Assembly: GCA_902363735.1 (NCBI GenBank)
Contig: CABJBA010000005.1
Location: 186,001 to 250,000, forward strand
Origin: Clostridiaceae bacterium
GTDB lineage: Bacteria; Bacillota; Clostridia; Lachnospirales; Lachnospiraceae
Reading direction: 5' to 3'
Length of the DNA: 64,000 bases
A program made the position numbers and the translations under genes. The notes below the pieces were generated by a model that was given only the letters and a program-made list of their open reading frames with translations, was not told where the DNA came from and did not search any database. Position 1 is the first letter of the stretch. Every line of letters starts with the position of its first letter. Of this stretch, positions 7,976 through 16,318 are shown piece after piece.

Positions 7976-8734
7976 ATGATTAAGATGATAATGCACGGCT
8001 GTAATGGGGCAATGGGTCAGACCATTACCCAGATTGCAGCAGAAGAGGAAAATATTGCAGTAGTTGCCGGAATTGATCCTAATGATATCAGACAGAATCC
8101 ATATCCGGTGTTTCCGTCTTTGGAAGCCTGTGATGTAAAGGCCGATGTGATTGTGGACTTTGCCTCTGCAAAAGCAGTGGATAGCCTTTTGGATTACAGC
8201 ATAAGAGAGAAGGTTCCTGTGGTGTTATGCACCACAGGGCTTTCTGAGGAACAGAATAACAAGGTGAAAGAAGCTTCCGGACAGGTTGCTATTCTGCGGT
8301 CCGCCAATATGTCCCTTGGAGTGAATTTGCTGATTAAAATGGTGAAGGAAGCTGCTTTGGTTCTGGCAGGTGCAGGCTTTGATATTGAGATTGTTGAGAA
8401 GCATCACAATAAAAAGGTGGATGCCCCCAGCGGGACAGCCCTTGCTCTGGCTGATTCTATCAATGAAGCCATGGATCAGGAGTTCCATTACGTCTGTGAA
8501 AGAACCACCAAGACAGAAGCCAGAGATAAAAAGGAAATCGGTATTCAGTCTGTCAGAGGCGGAACAATTGTGGGAGAACATGATGTGATTTTTGCAGGTA
8601 CTGACGAGGTGATCACCTTTAATCATACCGCTTATTCCAAGGCTATTTTTGCAAAAGGCGCCGTATCTGCGGCAAAATTTCTGGCAAAAAAAACACCTGG
8701 ACTTTACACCATGAAAGACGTGATTGAATCATAA
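7976..8734 (+). CDS. dapB: 4-hydroxy-tetrahydrodipicolinate reductase
   Basis: 252 residues. Reduces the DapA product with NAD(P)H. An N-terminal Rossmann motif GCNGAMGQ (about 6-13) and the catalytic/substrate loop EIVEKHHNKKVDAPSGTA are present. The start at 7976 follows GGAGGAATAC; the in-frame ATG at 7955 lies upstream of that ribosome site and is rejected. Second gene of the lysine-regulated operon. Confidence 0.96.
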   Translation: MIKMIMHGCNGAMGQTITQIAAEEENIAVVAGIDPNDIRQNPYPVFPSLEACDVKADVIVDFASAKAVDSLLDYSIREKVPVVLCTTGLSEEQNNKVKEASGQVAILRSANMSLGVNLLIKMVKEAALVLAGAGFDIEIVEKHHNKKVDAPSGTALALADSINEAMDQEFHYVCERTTKTEARDKKEIGIQSVRGGTIVGEHDVIFAGTDEVITFNHTAYSKAIFAKGAVSAAKFLAKKTPGLYTMKDVIES

Positions 8735-8808
8735 TTTCAAAAAATTTCCATAATAATTCATTACTCCTTTACACATACTAAGCATAGAAAATGAAAGGAG
8801 AATGTATT

Positions 8809-9084
8809 ATGAAAAAAATAAAGTCTTATGTTTTTGCACTTTTTCTCATTATGTCAGTGGTAATGCTGACCGCTTGCAGTACTGCCAAAAACAACAATGA
8901 AACAAAGGCAGGAACCACCCAGACCACAGCTGCAGCCACCACCAAGGCCGACGTAAAAGTTAATGAATCCGCCAGCACAGGAGTTGCAGACGATGTGGTG
9001 GAGGACGTAAAAAAAGGCGTTGATAAAGTGACAGGGGAGAGCAATGGACAGCCAACTACAGAAAGTGCCACTACAGCCCGGTAA
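8809..9084 (+). CDS. Small secreted lipoprotein of unknown function
   Basis: 91 residues. Signal MKKIKSYVFALFLIMSVVML with lipobox LTAC, then a Thr/Ala-rich low-complexity tail (TTQTTAAATTKADVK) and a short VADDVVEDVKKGVDKV helix. AAAGGAG sits eight to nine bases before the ATG at 8809; the in-frame ATG at 8791 has that ribosome site inside it. No known domain. Ends before a strong terminator. Confidence 0.7.
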   Translation: MKKIKSYVFALFLIMSVVMLTACSTAKNNNETKAGTTQTTAAATTKADVKVNESASTGVADDVVEDVKKGVDKVTGESNGQPTTESATTAR

Positions 9085-9107
9085 CGGGGAAATGAAATGA
9101 GAAAAAG

Positions 9108-9142
9108 AGCTTCAGGCAGAGATCGTGCTTGAAGCTTTTTTT
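9108..9142 (+). terminator. Terminator after the small lipoprotein
   Basis: AGCTTCAGGCA (9108-9118) pairs with TGCTTGAAGCT (9126-9136), followed by a run of T. Confidence 0.85.
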
Positions 9143-9167
9143 GATATGGGATATAATAATATTAAGC

Positions 9168-9593
9168 ATGTCTGCATTGCTCGAAGGCCTGTACTACGGC
9201 CAGTCACCCCTTAAATCCCATCATAATCCGGCCTTTACGGCAGGGAGGCTCAATACCGTGACGGAAAATTACAACAAAAAGAAAAAGCCATGGAGAAGTC
9301 TGCGCTGGTTTTATGGATATAGGAAAAACGGTCTGGAAAGGCTCAGAAAAGGCCTTCTTTTCATGATTCTTTTGGAGGCTGCCGTGATTGTGCCCTTTTA
9401 TGGGAAAGAGCTGTCCCTTTGGTCCGAAAAACATTTTTCGGTAAAAAAAGAGGCGTGGCACTATTCTGAAGATGGCCATGAAGACAGGAAAGCCGGAGAG
9501 ACCAGGGAAAATGGATTTTCCATAAACTGGAGGGAAGGAACTGTAAGATTGTGGCGGAGAGTGGAGCAGGTATTTTTGCAGGAATCAGATTGA
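9168..9593 (+). CDS. Uncharacterised protein, basic, possibly membrane-associated
   Basis: About 141 residues if started at the ATG 9168. A TTG at 9129 lies within the preceding terminator stem and is unlikely. There is no clear Shine-Dalgarno sequence, so the start is uncertain. Residues 35-60 are rich in Lys/Arg/Trp, and one hydrophobic stretch (about 62-75, GLLFMILLEAAVIVPF) could be a membrane span; the C-terminus is polar. I recognise no family. Reading frame length and codon use look real, but the lack of a ribosome site lowers confidence. Confidence 0.45.
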   Translation: MSALLEGLYYGQSPLKSHHNPAFTAGRLNTVTENYNKKKKPWRSLRWFYGYRKNGLERLRKGLLFMILLEAAVIVPFYGKELSLWSEKHFSVKKEAWHYSEDGHEDRKAGETRENGFSINWREGTVRLWRRVEQVFLQESD

Positions 9594-9641
9594 GAACCAG
9601 AGCCCCACTTTGATCATAAGTATTTATAATAACAAAACCAG

Positions 9642-9670
9642 TTGCAATCCTGTCTTTGACGTATTATAAT
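9642..9670 (+). promoter_or_regulatory. Sigma-A promoter upstream of purC-purF
   Basis: TTGCAA (9642-9647), 17-base spacer, TATAAT (9665-9670), 70 bases before purC. Confidence 0.65.
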
Positions 9671-9739
9671 TTCTACTGAAATACCATAGTTTTATTTGGA
9701 AAACTTATAAATCCGTTGAGAAAAGGACAGGTGGAATCC

Positions 9740-10447
9740 ATGGAGAAAAAAGAACTGCTGTACGAGGGAAAGGCAAAGAAGGTTTACAAAACCGAAAATC
9801 CGGATGTATTAATTGTTTCTTATAAAGATGATGCCACGGCATTTAACGGCTTAAAAAAAGGTACTATTGAAGGAAAAGGGGCAATTAACAATCGGATGAC
9901 CAATTTTATTTTCCATAAGCTGGAGGAAAAAGGTATTCCCACCCATCTGATTCAGGAGCTGAATGACAGGGAGACAGCGGTGAAGAAGGTGGAAATCCTG
10001 CCACTTGAGGTTATTGTGAGAAACTATTCTGCCGGAAGCTTTGCAAAGAAAATGGGAATGGAAGAGGGGATAAAATTCTCTCGTCCAACTCTTGAATTCA
10101 GTTATAAAAACGATGATCTGGGTGATCCTTTTATCAACGATTACTATGCTCTGGCTCTGGACCTTGCCACCCAGGAGGAAATTGATGCTGTGACAAAATA
10201 CGCTTTTTTAGTCAATGAGGTATTGCAGGAATATTTTGACGGGTTGAACATTGACTTGATTGATTTTAAAATAGAGTTCGGCAGATATCAGGGCCAGGTT
10301 ATATTGGCAGATGAGATTTCCCCTGATACCTGCAGGCTGTGGGATAAGGACACCAGGGAAAAGCTGGATAAGGACCGGTTCCGCAGAGATTTAGGCGGTA
10401 CAGAGGATGCTTATGAGGAGGTATTTGGACGCCTGGGAATCCGGTAA
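9740..10447 (+). CDS. purC: SAICAR synthase
   Basis: 235 residues. Joins CAIR and aspartate to SAICAR in purine synthesis. Family motifs: N-terminal LLYEGKAKKVY, VKKVEILPLEVIVRNYSAGS (about 83-102) and the acidic IDFKIEFG. AGGACAGGTGGAATCC precedes the ATG at 9740; the upstream in-frame TTG at 9716 would add residues not seen in the family. purF follows 25 bases later, so these form one transcript from the promoter at 9642. Confidence 0.96.
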   Translation: MEKKELLYEGKAKKVYKTENPDVLIVSYKDDATAFNGLKKGTIEGKGAINNRMTNFIFHKLEEKGIPTHLIQELNDRETAVKKVEILPLEVIVRNYSAGSFAKKMGMEEGIKFSRPTLEFSYKNDDLGDPFINDYYALALDLATQEEIDAVTKYAFLVNEVLQEYFDGLNIDLIDFKIEFGRYQGQVILADEISPDTCRLWDKDTREKLDKDRFRRDLGGTEDAYEEVFGRLGIR

Positions 10448-10472
10448 ACATCACAGGGAAGGAAGATATCAG

Positions 10473-11960
10473 ATGAATCATGGATTGGATTTCGATAAGG
10501 TGAATTTGCCTGAAGGGCAAAGAGAAGACCCCTTGGGGGGTATAGAAGGAAAACTGCGTGAAGAGTGCGGAGTATTTGGTATTTTTGACTGTGACGGCGG
10601 TGAAGCGGCCTCCACTATTTATTACGGATTATTTGCCCTTCAGCACAGGGGACAGGAGAGCTGCGGAATCGCAGTTACTGAAACGGAGGGTCCCAAGGGA
10701 AAGGTAAATGCTTATAAAGGCATGGGACTGTGCAATGAGGTCTTTACACCGGAGATCATAGAAAGTCTTCATGGCAACATCGGGGTGGGTCATGTCCGGT
10801 ATTCCACAGCAGGAAGCAGCACCCGGGAAAATGCTCAGCCTCTTGTGCTCAACTATGTGAAAGGTGCTCTTGCTATGGCCCATAACGGAAATCTGGTGAA
10901 TGCGCCGGAGCTTCGCAGAGAGCTGGAGTATAGTGGAGCTATTTTCCAGACGACCATTGACTCTGAAGTAATTGCTTATCACATTGCCAGAGAGAGGGTG
11001 AAGACCAATTCGGTAGAAGCGGCGGTAGCCAATGCCATGAAGAAGATTGTGGGAGCCTATTCCCTTGTAATCATGAGTCCCCGAAAGCTGATCGGAGCCA
11101 GAGATCCCTTTGGGTTTAAGCCTCTATGTATTGGAAAACGGGAAAATGCCTACATTCTGGCGTCAGAAAGCTGCGCTCTGGATACCATTGGAGCTGAGCT
11201 CATACGGGATGTAAGGCCGGGAGAGATTGTGACCATTACAAAAGAAGGTATTTCTTCTGATACCAGTCTCTGCCCTGTGGAAAAATCAAAGGAAGCCAGA
11301 TGCGTCTTTGAATATATTTATTTTGCAAGGCCTGACAGTGTTTTTGACGGGGTCAGCGTCTACCATTCCAGGCTTTGTGCAGGCAGGGCTTTGGCAATAG
11401 ATTCTCCGGTTGAAGCTGATCTCGTGGTGGGAGTGCCGGAATCAGGCCATGGGGCAGCCCTGGGCTATTCCCTTCAGTCAGGAATCCCTTACGGGACGGC
11501 TTTTGTGAAAAATTCCTATGTGGGCAGGACATTTATACGGCCCAAGCAGAGCAGCCGGGAGTCCTCAGTCAGGATTAAGCTGAATGTTTTAAAAGAGGCG
11601 GTAGCCGGGAAACGGGTGATCATGATTGATGATTCCATTGTTCGGGGAACCACCAGCGCTATCATCGTCAATATGCTGCGGGAGGCGGGAGCAAAGGAAG
11701 TCCATGTCCGGATCAGCGCACCTCCTTTTCTCCATCCATGCTACTTTGGCACCGACATTCCTGACAAAAGTCAGTTGATTGCACATAACCGGACCGTGGA
11801 GGAAATCCGCAATCTGCTGGGAGCCGATTCCCTGTCTTACTTAAAGCTGGAACGTCTGGGGGAACTGTCAGAGGGGCTTCCCATATGTACGGCCTGTTTC
11901 AGCGGAAATTATCCGGTTAATCCTCCGGAGGAGGACATCCGGGGAGAATATACAAAATGA
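10473..11960 (+). CDS. purF: Amidophosphoribosyltransferase with extended propeptide
   Basis: 495 residues. Glutamine PRPP amidotransferase, first step of purine synthesis. The catalytic Cys of the N-terminal-nucleophile glutaminase is in EECGVFGIFD (Cys32 from this start); earlier residues should be removed as propeptide. The PRPP motif VIMIDDSIVRGTTSA and cysteines compatible with the Bacillus-type Fe-S cluster (CVFEY, HPCYFG, CTACF) are present. A frame start at 10407 overlaps purC; AGGGAAGGAAG before ATG 10473 favours the latter. Residues about 9-26 (KVNLPEGQREDPLGGIEG) are encoded by a dispersed repeat, so the propeptide is about 31 residues versus about 11 in the Bacillus enzyme. Confidence 0.95.
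   Translation: MNHGLDFDKVNLPEGQREDPLGGIEGKLREECGVFGIFDCDGGEAASTIYYGLFALQHRGQESCGIAVTETEGPKGKVNAYKGMGLCNEVFTPEIIESLHGNIGVGHVRYSTAGSSTRENAQPLVLNYVKGALAMAHNGNLVNAPELRRELEYSGAIFQTTIDSEVIAYHIARERVKTNSVEAAVANAMKKIVGAYSLVIMSPRKLIGARDPFGFKPLCIGKRENAYILASESCALDTIGAELIRDVRPGEIVTITKEGISSDTSLCPVEKSKEARCVFEYIYFARPDSVFDGVSVYHSRLCAGRALAIDSPVEADLVVGVPESGHGAALGYSLQSGIPYGTAFVKNSYVGRTFIRPKQSSRESSVRIKLNVLKEAVAGKRVIMIDDSIVRGTTSAIIVNMLREAGAKEVHVRISAPPFLHPCYFGTDIPDKSQLIAHNRTVEEIRNLLGADSLSYLKLERLGELSEGLPICTACFSGNYPVNPPEEDIRGEYTK
10497..10549 (+). repeat. Dispersed two-hairpin repeat, copy A (inside purF)
   Basis: Begins AAGGTGAATTTGCC and ends GGTATAGAAGG. Hairpin 1 is TTGCC..GGCAA, hairpin 2 is CCCC.TGGGG. The same element occurs at 26372-26467 (two copies), 28872-28925 and 31454-31510. 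Here it is read in frame in the PurF propeptide. Confidence 0.85.
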
Positions 11961-11965
11961 GAAAA

Positions 11966-12002
11966 AGGGGGATTGCTATGAAAGCAGCCCCGCTTTTTTC
12001 TT
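11966..12002 (+). terminator. Terminator after purF
   Basis: GGGGATTGCT and AGCAGCCCC pair around a short loop, followed by GCTTTTTTCTT. Confidence 0.75.
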
Positions 12003-12066
12003 CCCATGACTAAAAAAATATGCTATGATAAGCAGGAAATCTAAACCAAGGAGGAATAGGAAAAGG

Positions 12067-13497
12067 ATGACAGACAGATATCAGAGTCCACTCTCAGAGC
12101 GTTATGCCAGCCGGGAAATGCAGTATATTTTTTCTCAGGATAAAAAATTTAAAACATGGAGAAAGCTGTGGATTGCACTGGCGGAAACAGAAAGAGAACT
12201 GGGCCTTCCTATTACAGAAGAACAGATCGGGGAATTAAAAGCCCATCAGGATGAGATCAATTACGATGTGGCCAGACAGAGAGAAAAAGAAGTCCGGCAC
12301 GATGTGATGTCCCATGTCTATGCATACGGCGTCCAGTGTCCGGGTGCCAAGGGCATCATCCATTTAGGAGCTACCTCCTGCTATGTGGGAGATAATACAG
12401 ATATTATTATAATGGCAGAGGCTTTAAGCTTAGTCCGCAGAAAGCTGTTAAATGTTATCAGCCTGCTGGCCGGATTCTGTGACACCTATAAGGATATGCC
12501 AACTCTGGCATTTACCCATTTCCAGCCCGCTCAGCCCACCACTGTGGGAAAGAGAGCAACCCTCTGGCTTCACGATTTGATGATGGATCTGGAAGACCTG
12601 GATTATTTACTGGGCTCCATCCGCCTTTTGGGTTCAAAAGGAACAACAGGCACTCAGGCAAGTTTTCTGGAGCTGTTTGACGGTGATATGGACAAGGTGA
12701 GAAAAGCCGACGATATGATTGCGGAAAAGATGGGTTTTTCAGGCTGCTATCCGGTTTCCGGACAGACCTATTCCAGGAAGGTGGACAGCCGGGTGGTCAA
12801 TGTTCTGTCAGGCATTGCCCAGAGCGCCCATAAATTTTCCAATGACATCCGCCTTTTGCAGCATCTAAAAGAGCTTGAGGAGCCCTTTGAAAAGCATCAG
12901 ATCGGTTCTTCTGCCATGGCATATAAGCGCAATCCCATGAGAAGTGAGCGGATGGCTTCCTTGTCGAATTATGTGATGGCCGACGTGATGAATCCCATGC
13001 TGGTGTCCTCTACCCAATGGTTTGAACGGACCCTTGATGACTCCGCCAACAAACGTCTCAGCGTGCCGGAAGGATTTTTAGCTGTGGACGGCATTCTGGA
13101 TCTTTATTTGAATGTAGTGGATGGTCTTGTGGTCTATCCTAAGGTTATTGAGAAGCATTTAATGGCTGAACTTCCTTTTATGGCAACGGAAAATATTATG
13201 ATGGATGCGGTAAAGGCAGGAGGGGACAGACAGGAGCTTCATGAAAGAATCAGGGAGCTGTCCATGGAAGCCGGACGAAATGTGAAGGAACATGGGCTGG
13301 ATAACAATTTACTGGAGCTGATTGCAGCAGATTCCTCCTTTAATCTTTCCCTGGAGGAATTAAAGGAAAGCATGGATCCCCAAAAGTATGTGGGCTGCGC
13401 CCCGGCTCAGGTTACCGCTTATCTCAATGAAGAGGTAAAACCCCTTCTGGAAAGAAACAGGGAGTCTTTGGGAATGAAAGCAGAGATCAACGTATAA
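12067..13497 (+). CDS. purB: Adenylosuccinate lyase
   Basis: 476 residues. Cleaves SAICAR to AICAR and adenylosuccinate to AMP. The fumarase/aspartase-superfamily signature SSAMAYKRNPMRSER (about 280-294) is clear, together with THFQPAQPTTVGKR and GSKGTTGTQASF. AAGGAGG lies 12 bases before ATG 12067; the in-frame ATG at 12025 precedes it. A weak promoter (TTCCCA, 17 bases, TATGAT at 12024-12029) overlaps the end of the purF terminator, suggesting separate transcription. It is of the larger subclass that resembles eukaryotic enzymes. Confidence 0.96.
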   Translation: MTDRYQSPLSERYASREMQYIFSQDKKFKTWRKLWIALAETERELGLPITEEQIGELKAHQDEINYDVARQREKEVRHDVMSHVYAYGVQCPGAKGIIHLGATSCYVGDNTDIIIMAEALSLVRRKLLNVISLLAGFCDTYKDMPTLAFTHFQPAQPTTVGKRATLWLHDLMMDLEDLDYLLGSIRLLGSKGTTGTQASFLELFDGDMDKVRKADDMIAEKMGFSGCYPVSGQTYSRKVDSRVVNVLSGIAQSAHKFSNDIRLLQHLKELEEPFEKHQIGSSAMAYKRNPMRSERMASLSNYVMADVMNPMLVSSTQWFERTLDDSANKRLSVPEGFLAVDGILDLYLNVVDGLVVYPKVIEKHLMAELPFMATENIMMDAVKAGGDRQELHERIRELSMEAGRNVKEHGLDNNLLELIAADSSFNLSLEELKESMDPQKYVGCAPAQVTAYLNEEVKPLLERNRESLGMKAEINV

Positions 13498-13503
13498 AGC
13501 AGT

Positions 13504-13550
13504 GCGGGCAGACTTTGTGTTGTAGAAAGGTCTGCCTGCCTTTTGTTTTG
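13504..13550 (+). terminator. Terminator after purB
   Basis: GGCAGAC (13507-13513) pairs with GTCTGCC (13530-13536); TTTTGTTTT follows. Confidence 0.7.
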
Positions 13551-13565
13551 ATATCAGGAGGAATC

Positions 13566-14480
13566 ATGAACGGCAATCTGGAATATTATAAGGTGTTTTA
13601 CCATGTGGCCAGCCTTGGGAGCATTACTTTGGCTGCAGACCGTCTTTGTATCTCCCAGCCCGCTGTGAGCCAGACCATCAGGCAGCTGGAGCAGTCTTTG
13701 GACAGCAGGCTTTTTTTAAGAACACCAAAGGGAGTCCGATTAACCAGGGAAGGAGAAGTTTTTTACGATTATGTAAAAGCTGGTTTAGAGAATATCTGGA
13801 ATGGAGAAACTGTATTAAAGCGGATGAGGGATTTAGATACGGGAGAGGTGAGGATCGGGGCCAGCGATATGACTCTTCAGTTTTACCTTCTGCCTTATCT
13901 AGAACGATTTCATGAGCTCTACCCCGGCATCAAGGTAACGGTTTCCAACGGCCCCACCCCGGAAACCCTTGGTTTTTTGTACCAGGGGAAAATTGATTTT
14001 GGAGTGGTCAGCACGCCTTTTGAGGCCAGGGATCAGATAATCCGGACCGATGTAAAGGAAATCAGGAATGTGTTTGTGGCAGGAGAAAAATTCCGTCATC
14101 TGGAAGGAAAGGTACTGGATTATGGAATTCTTAAGGAACTTCCCTGTATTTTTCTGGAAAAGCCCACCAGCACCAGGGTTTTTATGGATGATTATCTGAT
14201 ATCTCATAATATGGTTGTGGAACCGGAATTTGAACTGTCCACCAGTGACATGATTGTCCAGTTTGCCATTCGCAATCTGGGGGTGGGATGTGTCATGTCT
14301 GAATTTGCCCAGGCGGAGCTGAAAAAGGGAAACTTAATTGAGCTGAAGTTCCGTGAGGAAATGCCAAAGCGCCATTTCTCTCTGGTTACGGATAAAAAAC
14401 TTCCTATGTCCACTGCCGGAAACAGGCTTTTAAAGCTGATGATGGGTGATATAAGTGATAATTATGAAGAATATAAATAA
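13566..14480 (+). CDS. LysR-family transcriptional regulator
   Basis: 304 residues. The N-terminal winged HTH (about 1-65) shows the LysR pattern: YYKVFYHVASLGSITLAADR, then LCISQPAVSQTIRQLEQSL and LFLRTPKGVRLTREG. It is followed by a periplasmic-binding-like effector domain (about 90-295). TCAGGAGGAATC precedes ATG 13566. It sits between purB and purA in the same direction but is set off by a terminator; whether it controls purine genes cannot be told from sequence. Confidence 0.9.
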   Translation: MNGNLEYYKVFYHVASLGSITLAADRLCISQPAVSQTIRQLEQSLDSRLFLRTPKGVRLTREGEVFYDYVKAGLENIWNGETVLKRMRDLDTGEVRIGASDMTLQFYLLPYLERFHELYPGIKVTVSNGPTPETLGFLYQGKIDFGVVSTPFEARDQIIRTDVKEIRNVFVAGEKFRHLEGKVLDYGILKELPCIFLEKPTSTRVFMDDYLISHNMVVEPEFELSTSDMIVQFAIRNLGVGCVMSEFAQAELKKGNLIELKFREEMPKRHFSLVTDKKLPMSTAGNRLLKLMMGDISDNYEEYK

Positions 14481-14521
14481 TATTGATTTTACTTATGTTG
14501 ATTTTTGGGTTATTATAAGTC

Positions 14522-14541
14522 AGTAAAAGTTACTTTTCACT
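14522..14541. promoter_or_regulatory. Inverted repeat just upstream of purA, possible operator
   Basis: AAAAGT-T-ACTTTT (14525-14537) is a perfect 6-bp inverted repeat, extended outward by AGT and ACT. It lies 20-40 bases before the purA start. Binding protein unknown. Confidence 0.35.
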
Positions 14542-14559
14542 CTAAGGAGGAACAATTAA

Positions 14560-15837
14560 ATGGTAAGAGCAATCGTAGGAGCTAACTGGGGCGACGAAGG
14601 AAAAGGCAAGATCACGGATATGCTGGCAATGAAATCGGATATTATCATCCGCTATCAGGGAGGCAGCAATGCAGGCCATACTATCATCAATAATTACGGA
14701 AAATTTGCCCTTCACCTTCTTCCGTCAGGTGTGTTCTACAATCACACCACCAGCATTATCGGAAACGGTGTGGCACTGAATATTCCTTTTCTTGTTAAGG
14801 AAATTGACGAACTGGTAAGCAAGGGAGTTCCAAAGCCTCATGTCCTGGTTTCAGACAGGGCCCAGATTTTGATGCCCTATCATATTTTATTTGATGAATA
14901 TGAGGAGGAGCGTCTTGGAAAGAAGTCCTTTGGCTCCACAAAATCAGGGATTGCACCATTTTATTCCGATAAATATGCTAAGATCGGTTTTCAGGTCAGT
15001 GAACTTTTTGATGATGAACTGTTAAAGGAAAAAGTTGCCAGGGTATGTGAGACTAAAAATGTGCTGATGGAGCATCTTTACCATAAGCCTGCCATTGACC
15101 AGGAGGAGCTGCTTCAAACACTCCGGGAGTACCGGGAAATGGTGGCCCCTTATGTATGCGATGTTTCCGCTTATCTTCACCAGGCCATAAAGGAAGGAAA
15201 AAACATTCTTTTAGAGGGACAGCTTGGTTCTTTAAAGGATACAGATCATGGAATTTATCCCATGGTGACCTCTTCCTCTACATTGGCAGGGTACGGTGCT
15301 ATCGGAGCTGGAATTCCTCCTTATGAGATTAAAAATATTACGACAGTTGTAAAGGCTTATTCCAGTGCAGTAGGGGCAGGCGCTTTTGTGAGTGAGATAT
15401 TCGGAGAAGAAGCCGACGAGCTGAGACGCCGGGGCGGTGACGGCGGAGAATACGGCGCAACAACCGGACGCCCAAGACGTATGGGCTGGTTCGATGCGGT
15501 TGCCTCCAGATACGGCTGCCGGATTCAGGGAGCTACAGAGTCTGCTCTTACGGTTCTGGATGTTCTTGGATATCTGGATGAACTTTCCATATGCGTGGGA
15601 TATGAGATAAACGGAAAGGTTACAAAGGATTTTCCTACAACTACAGAGCTTAATAAAGCTAAGCCGGTGTATACTGTTCTTCCGGGATGGAAGTGTGAGA
15701 TCAGGGGAATCAAGAAGTATGAGGACCTGCCGGAGAATTGCAGAAAATATATTGAATTCATTGAAAAAGAACTGGAAACTCCCATAACCATGGTATCCAA
15801 TGGTCCGGGAAGAGATGAGATCATATATCGGAAATAA
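14560..15837 (+). CDS. purA: Adenylosuccinate synthetase
   Basis: 425 residues, full length. GTP-dependent condensation of IMP with aspartate, first step to AMP. The N-terminal GANWGDEGKGKITDM loop, the GGSNAGHTI motif and the GGDGGEYGATTGRPRRMGWF region are all present. AAGGAGGAACAATTAA precedes the ATG. A large hairpin terminator follows. Confidence 0.97.
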   Translation: MVRAIVGANWGDEGKGKITDMLAMKSDIIIRYQGGSNAGHTIINNYGKFALHLLPSGVFYNHTTSIIGNGVALNIPFLVKEIDELVSKGVPKPHVLVSDRAQILMPYHILFDEYEEERLGKKSFGSTKSGIAPFYSDKYAKIGFQVSELFDDELLKEKVARVCETKNVLMEHLYHKPAIDQEELLQTLREYREMVAPYVCDVSAYLHQAIKEGKNILLEGQLGSLKDTDHGIYPMVTSSSTLAGYGAIGAGIPPYEIKNITTVVKAYSSAVGAGAFVSEIFGEEADELRRRGGDGGEYGATTGRPRRMGWFDAVASRYGCRIQGATESALTVLDVLGYLDELSICVGYEINGKVTKDFPTTTELNKAKPVYTVLPGWKCEIRGIKKYEDLPENCRKYIEFIEKELETPITMVSNGPGRDEIIYRK

Positions 15838-15845
15838 GATTGTTT

Positions 15846-15918
15846 GAAACAGCCGTTATCAGGCCCGTCAGCTTTAAAAATGCTGACAGGCAGGCCTGAT
15901 GGCGGCTGTTTCTTGGTT
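15846..15918. terminator. Large bidirectional terminator after purA
   Basis: GAAACAGCCG (15846-15855) pairs with CGGCTGTTTC (15903-15912), with inner pairings ATCAGGCC/GGCCTGAT and GTCAGC/GCTGAC; it is flanked by T-rich sequence. It separates purA from the convergent small membrane protein. Confidence 0.8.
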
Positions 15919-16152
15919 TTAAGGCTGTTTATGGTTGGATTCAGAGTCCTTATTTTCCTCAGTTTTCTTTAGAAGCCGGTAAACCATTCCTCCGGCATAG
16001 AAAAAAATTGGAATCACAACGGAAGAGAAGATGGCTGCCATGAGCCATGTGGAAGACTGGGGGCTTTGAAAAAAGGCTGAGATGATGGCTATGGCATATA
16101 TTGCCAGAATGGCCGTCAGTCCCAGAACTGCCAGGGGGCGTTTCCATTTCAT
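15919..16152 (-). CDS. Small two-span membrane protein, unknown function
   Basis: 77 residues from the ATG at 16152; an upstream TTG at 16215 has no ribosome site. Two hydrophobic spans (about 8-27, LAVLGLTAILAIYAIAIISAF; about 38-58, LMAAIFSSVVIPIFFYAGGM) are followed by a charged tail (KKTEENKDSESNHKQP). GAGG lies 11 bases upstream, which is weak. No family recognised. Confidence 0.55.
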   Translation of the reverse strand: MKWKRPLAVLGLTAILAIYAIAIISAFFQSPQSSTWLMAAIFSSVVIPIFFYAGGMVYRLLKKTEENKDSESNHKQP

Positions 16153-16318
16153 GAGAAGGGATACCTCGCTTTCTGCTTTACAATTATGCAGCTTGTCAAT
16201 AGTATAACCTACCAAAAGATGGATGGGAAGAAGAAATTTGAAAAACTGTACATTTTACCCAAAGTGTAGTAAAATTTTTAAATAGCAAGAATCAGCAGAT
16301 GGAAAGGAGTAAAAAGCC

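Noticed and set aside
9129..9167. TTG at 9129 as start of the unknown protein
   Set aside because: It falls inside the stem of the preceding terminator and lacks a ribosome site.
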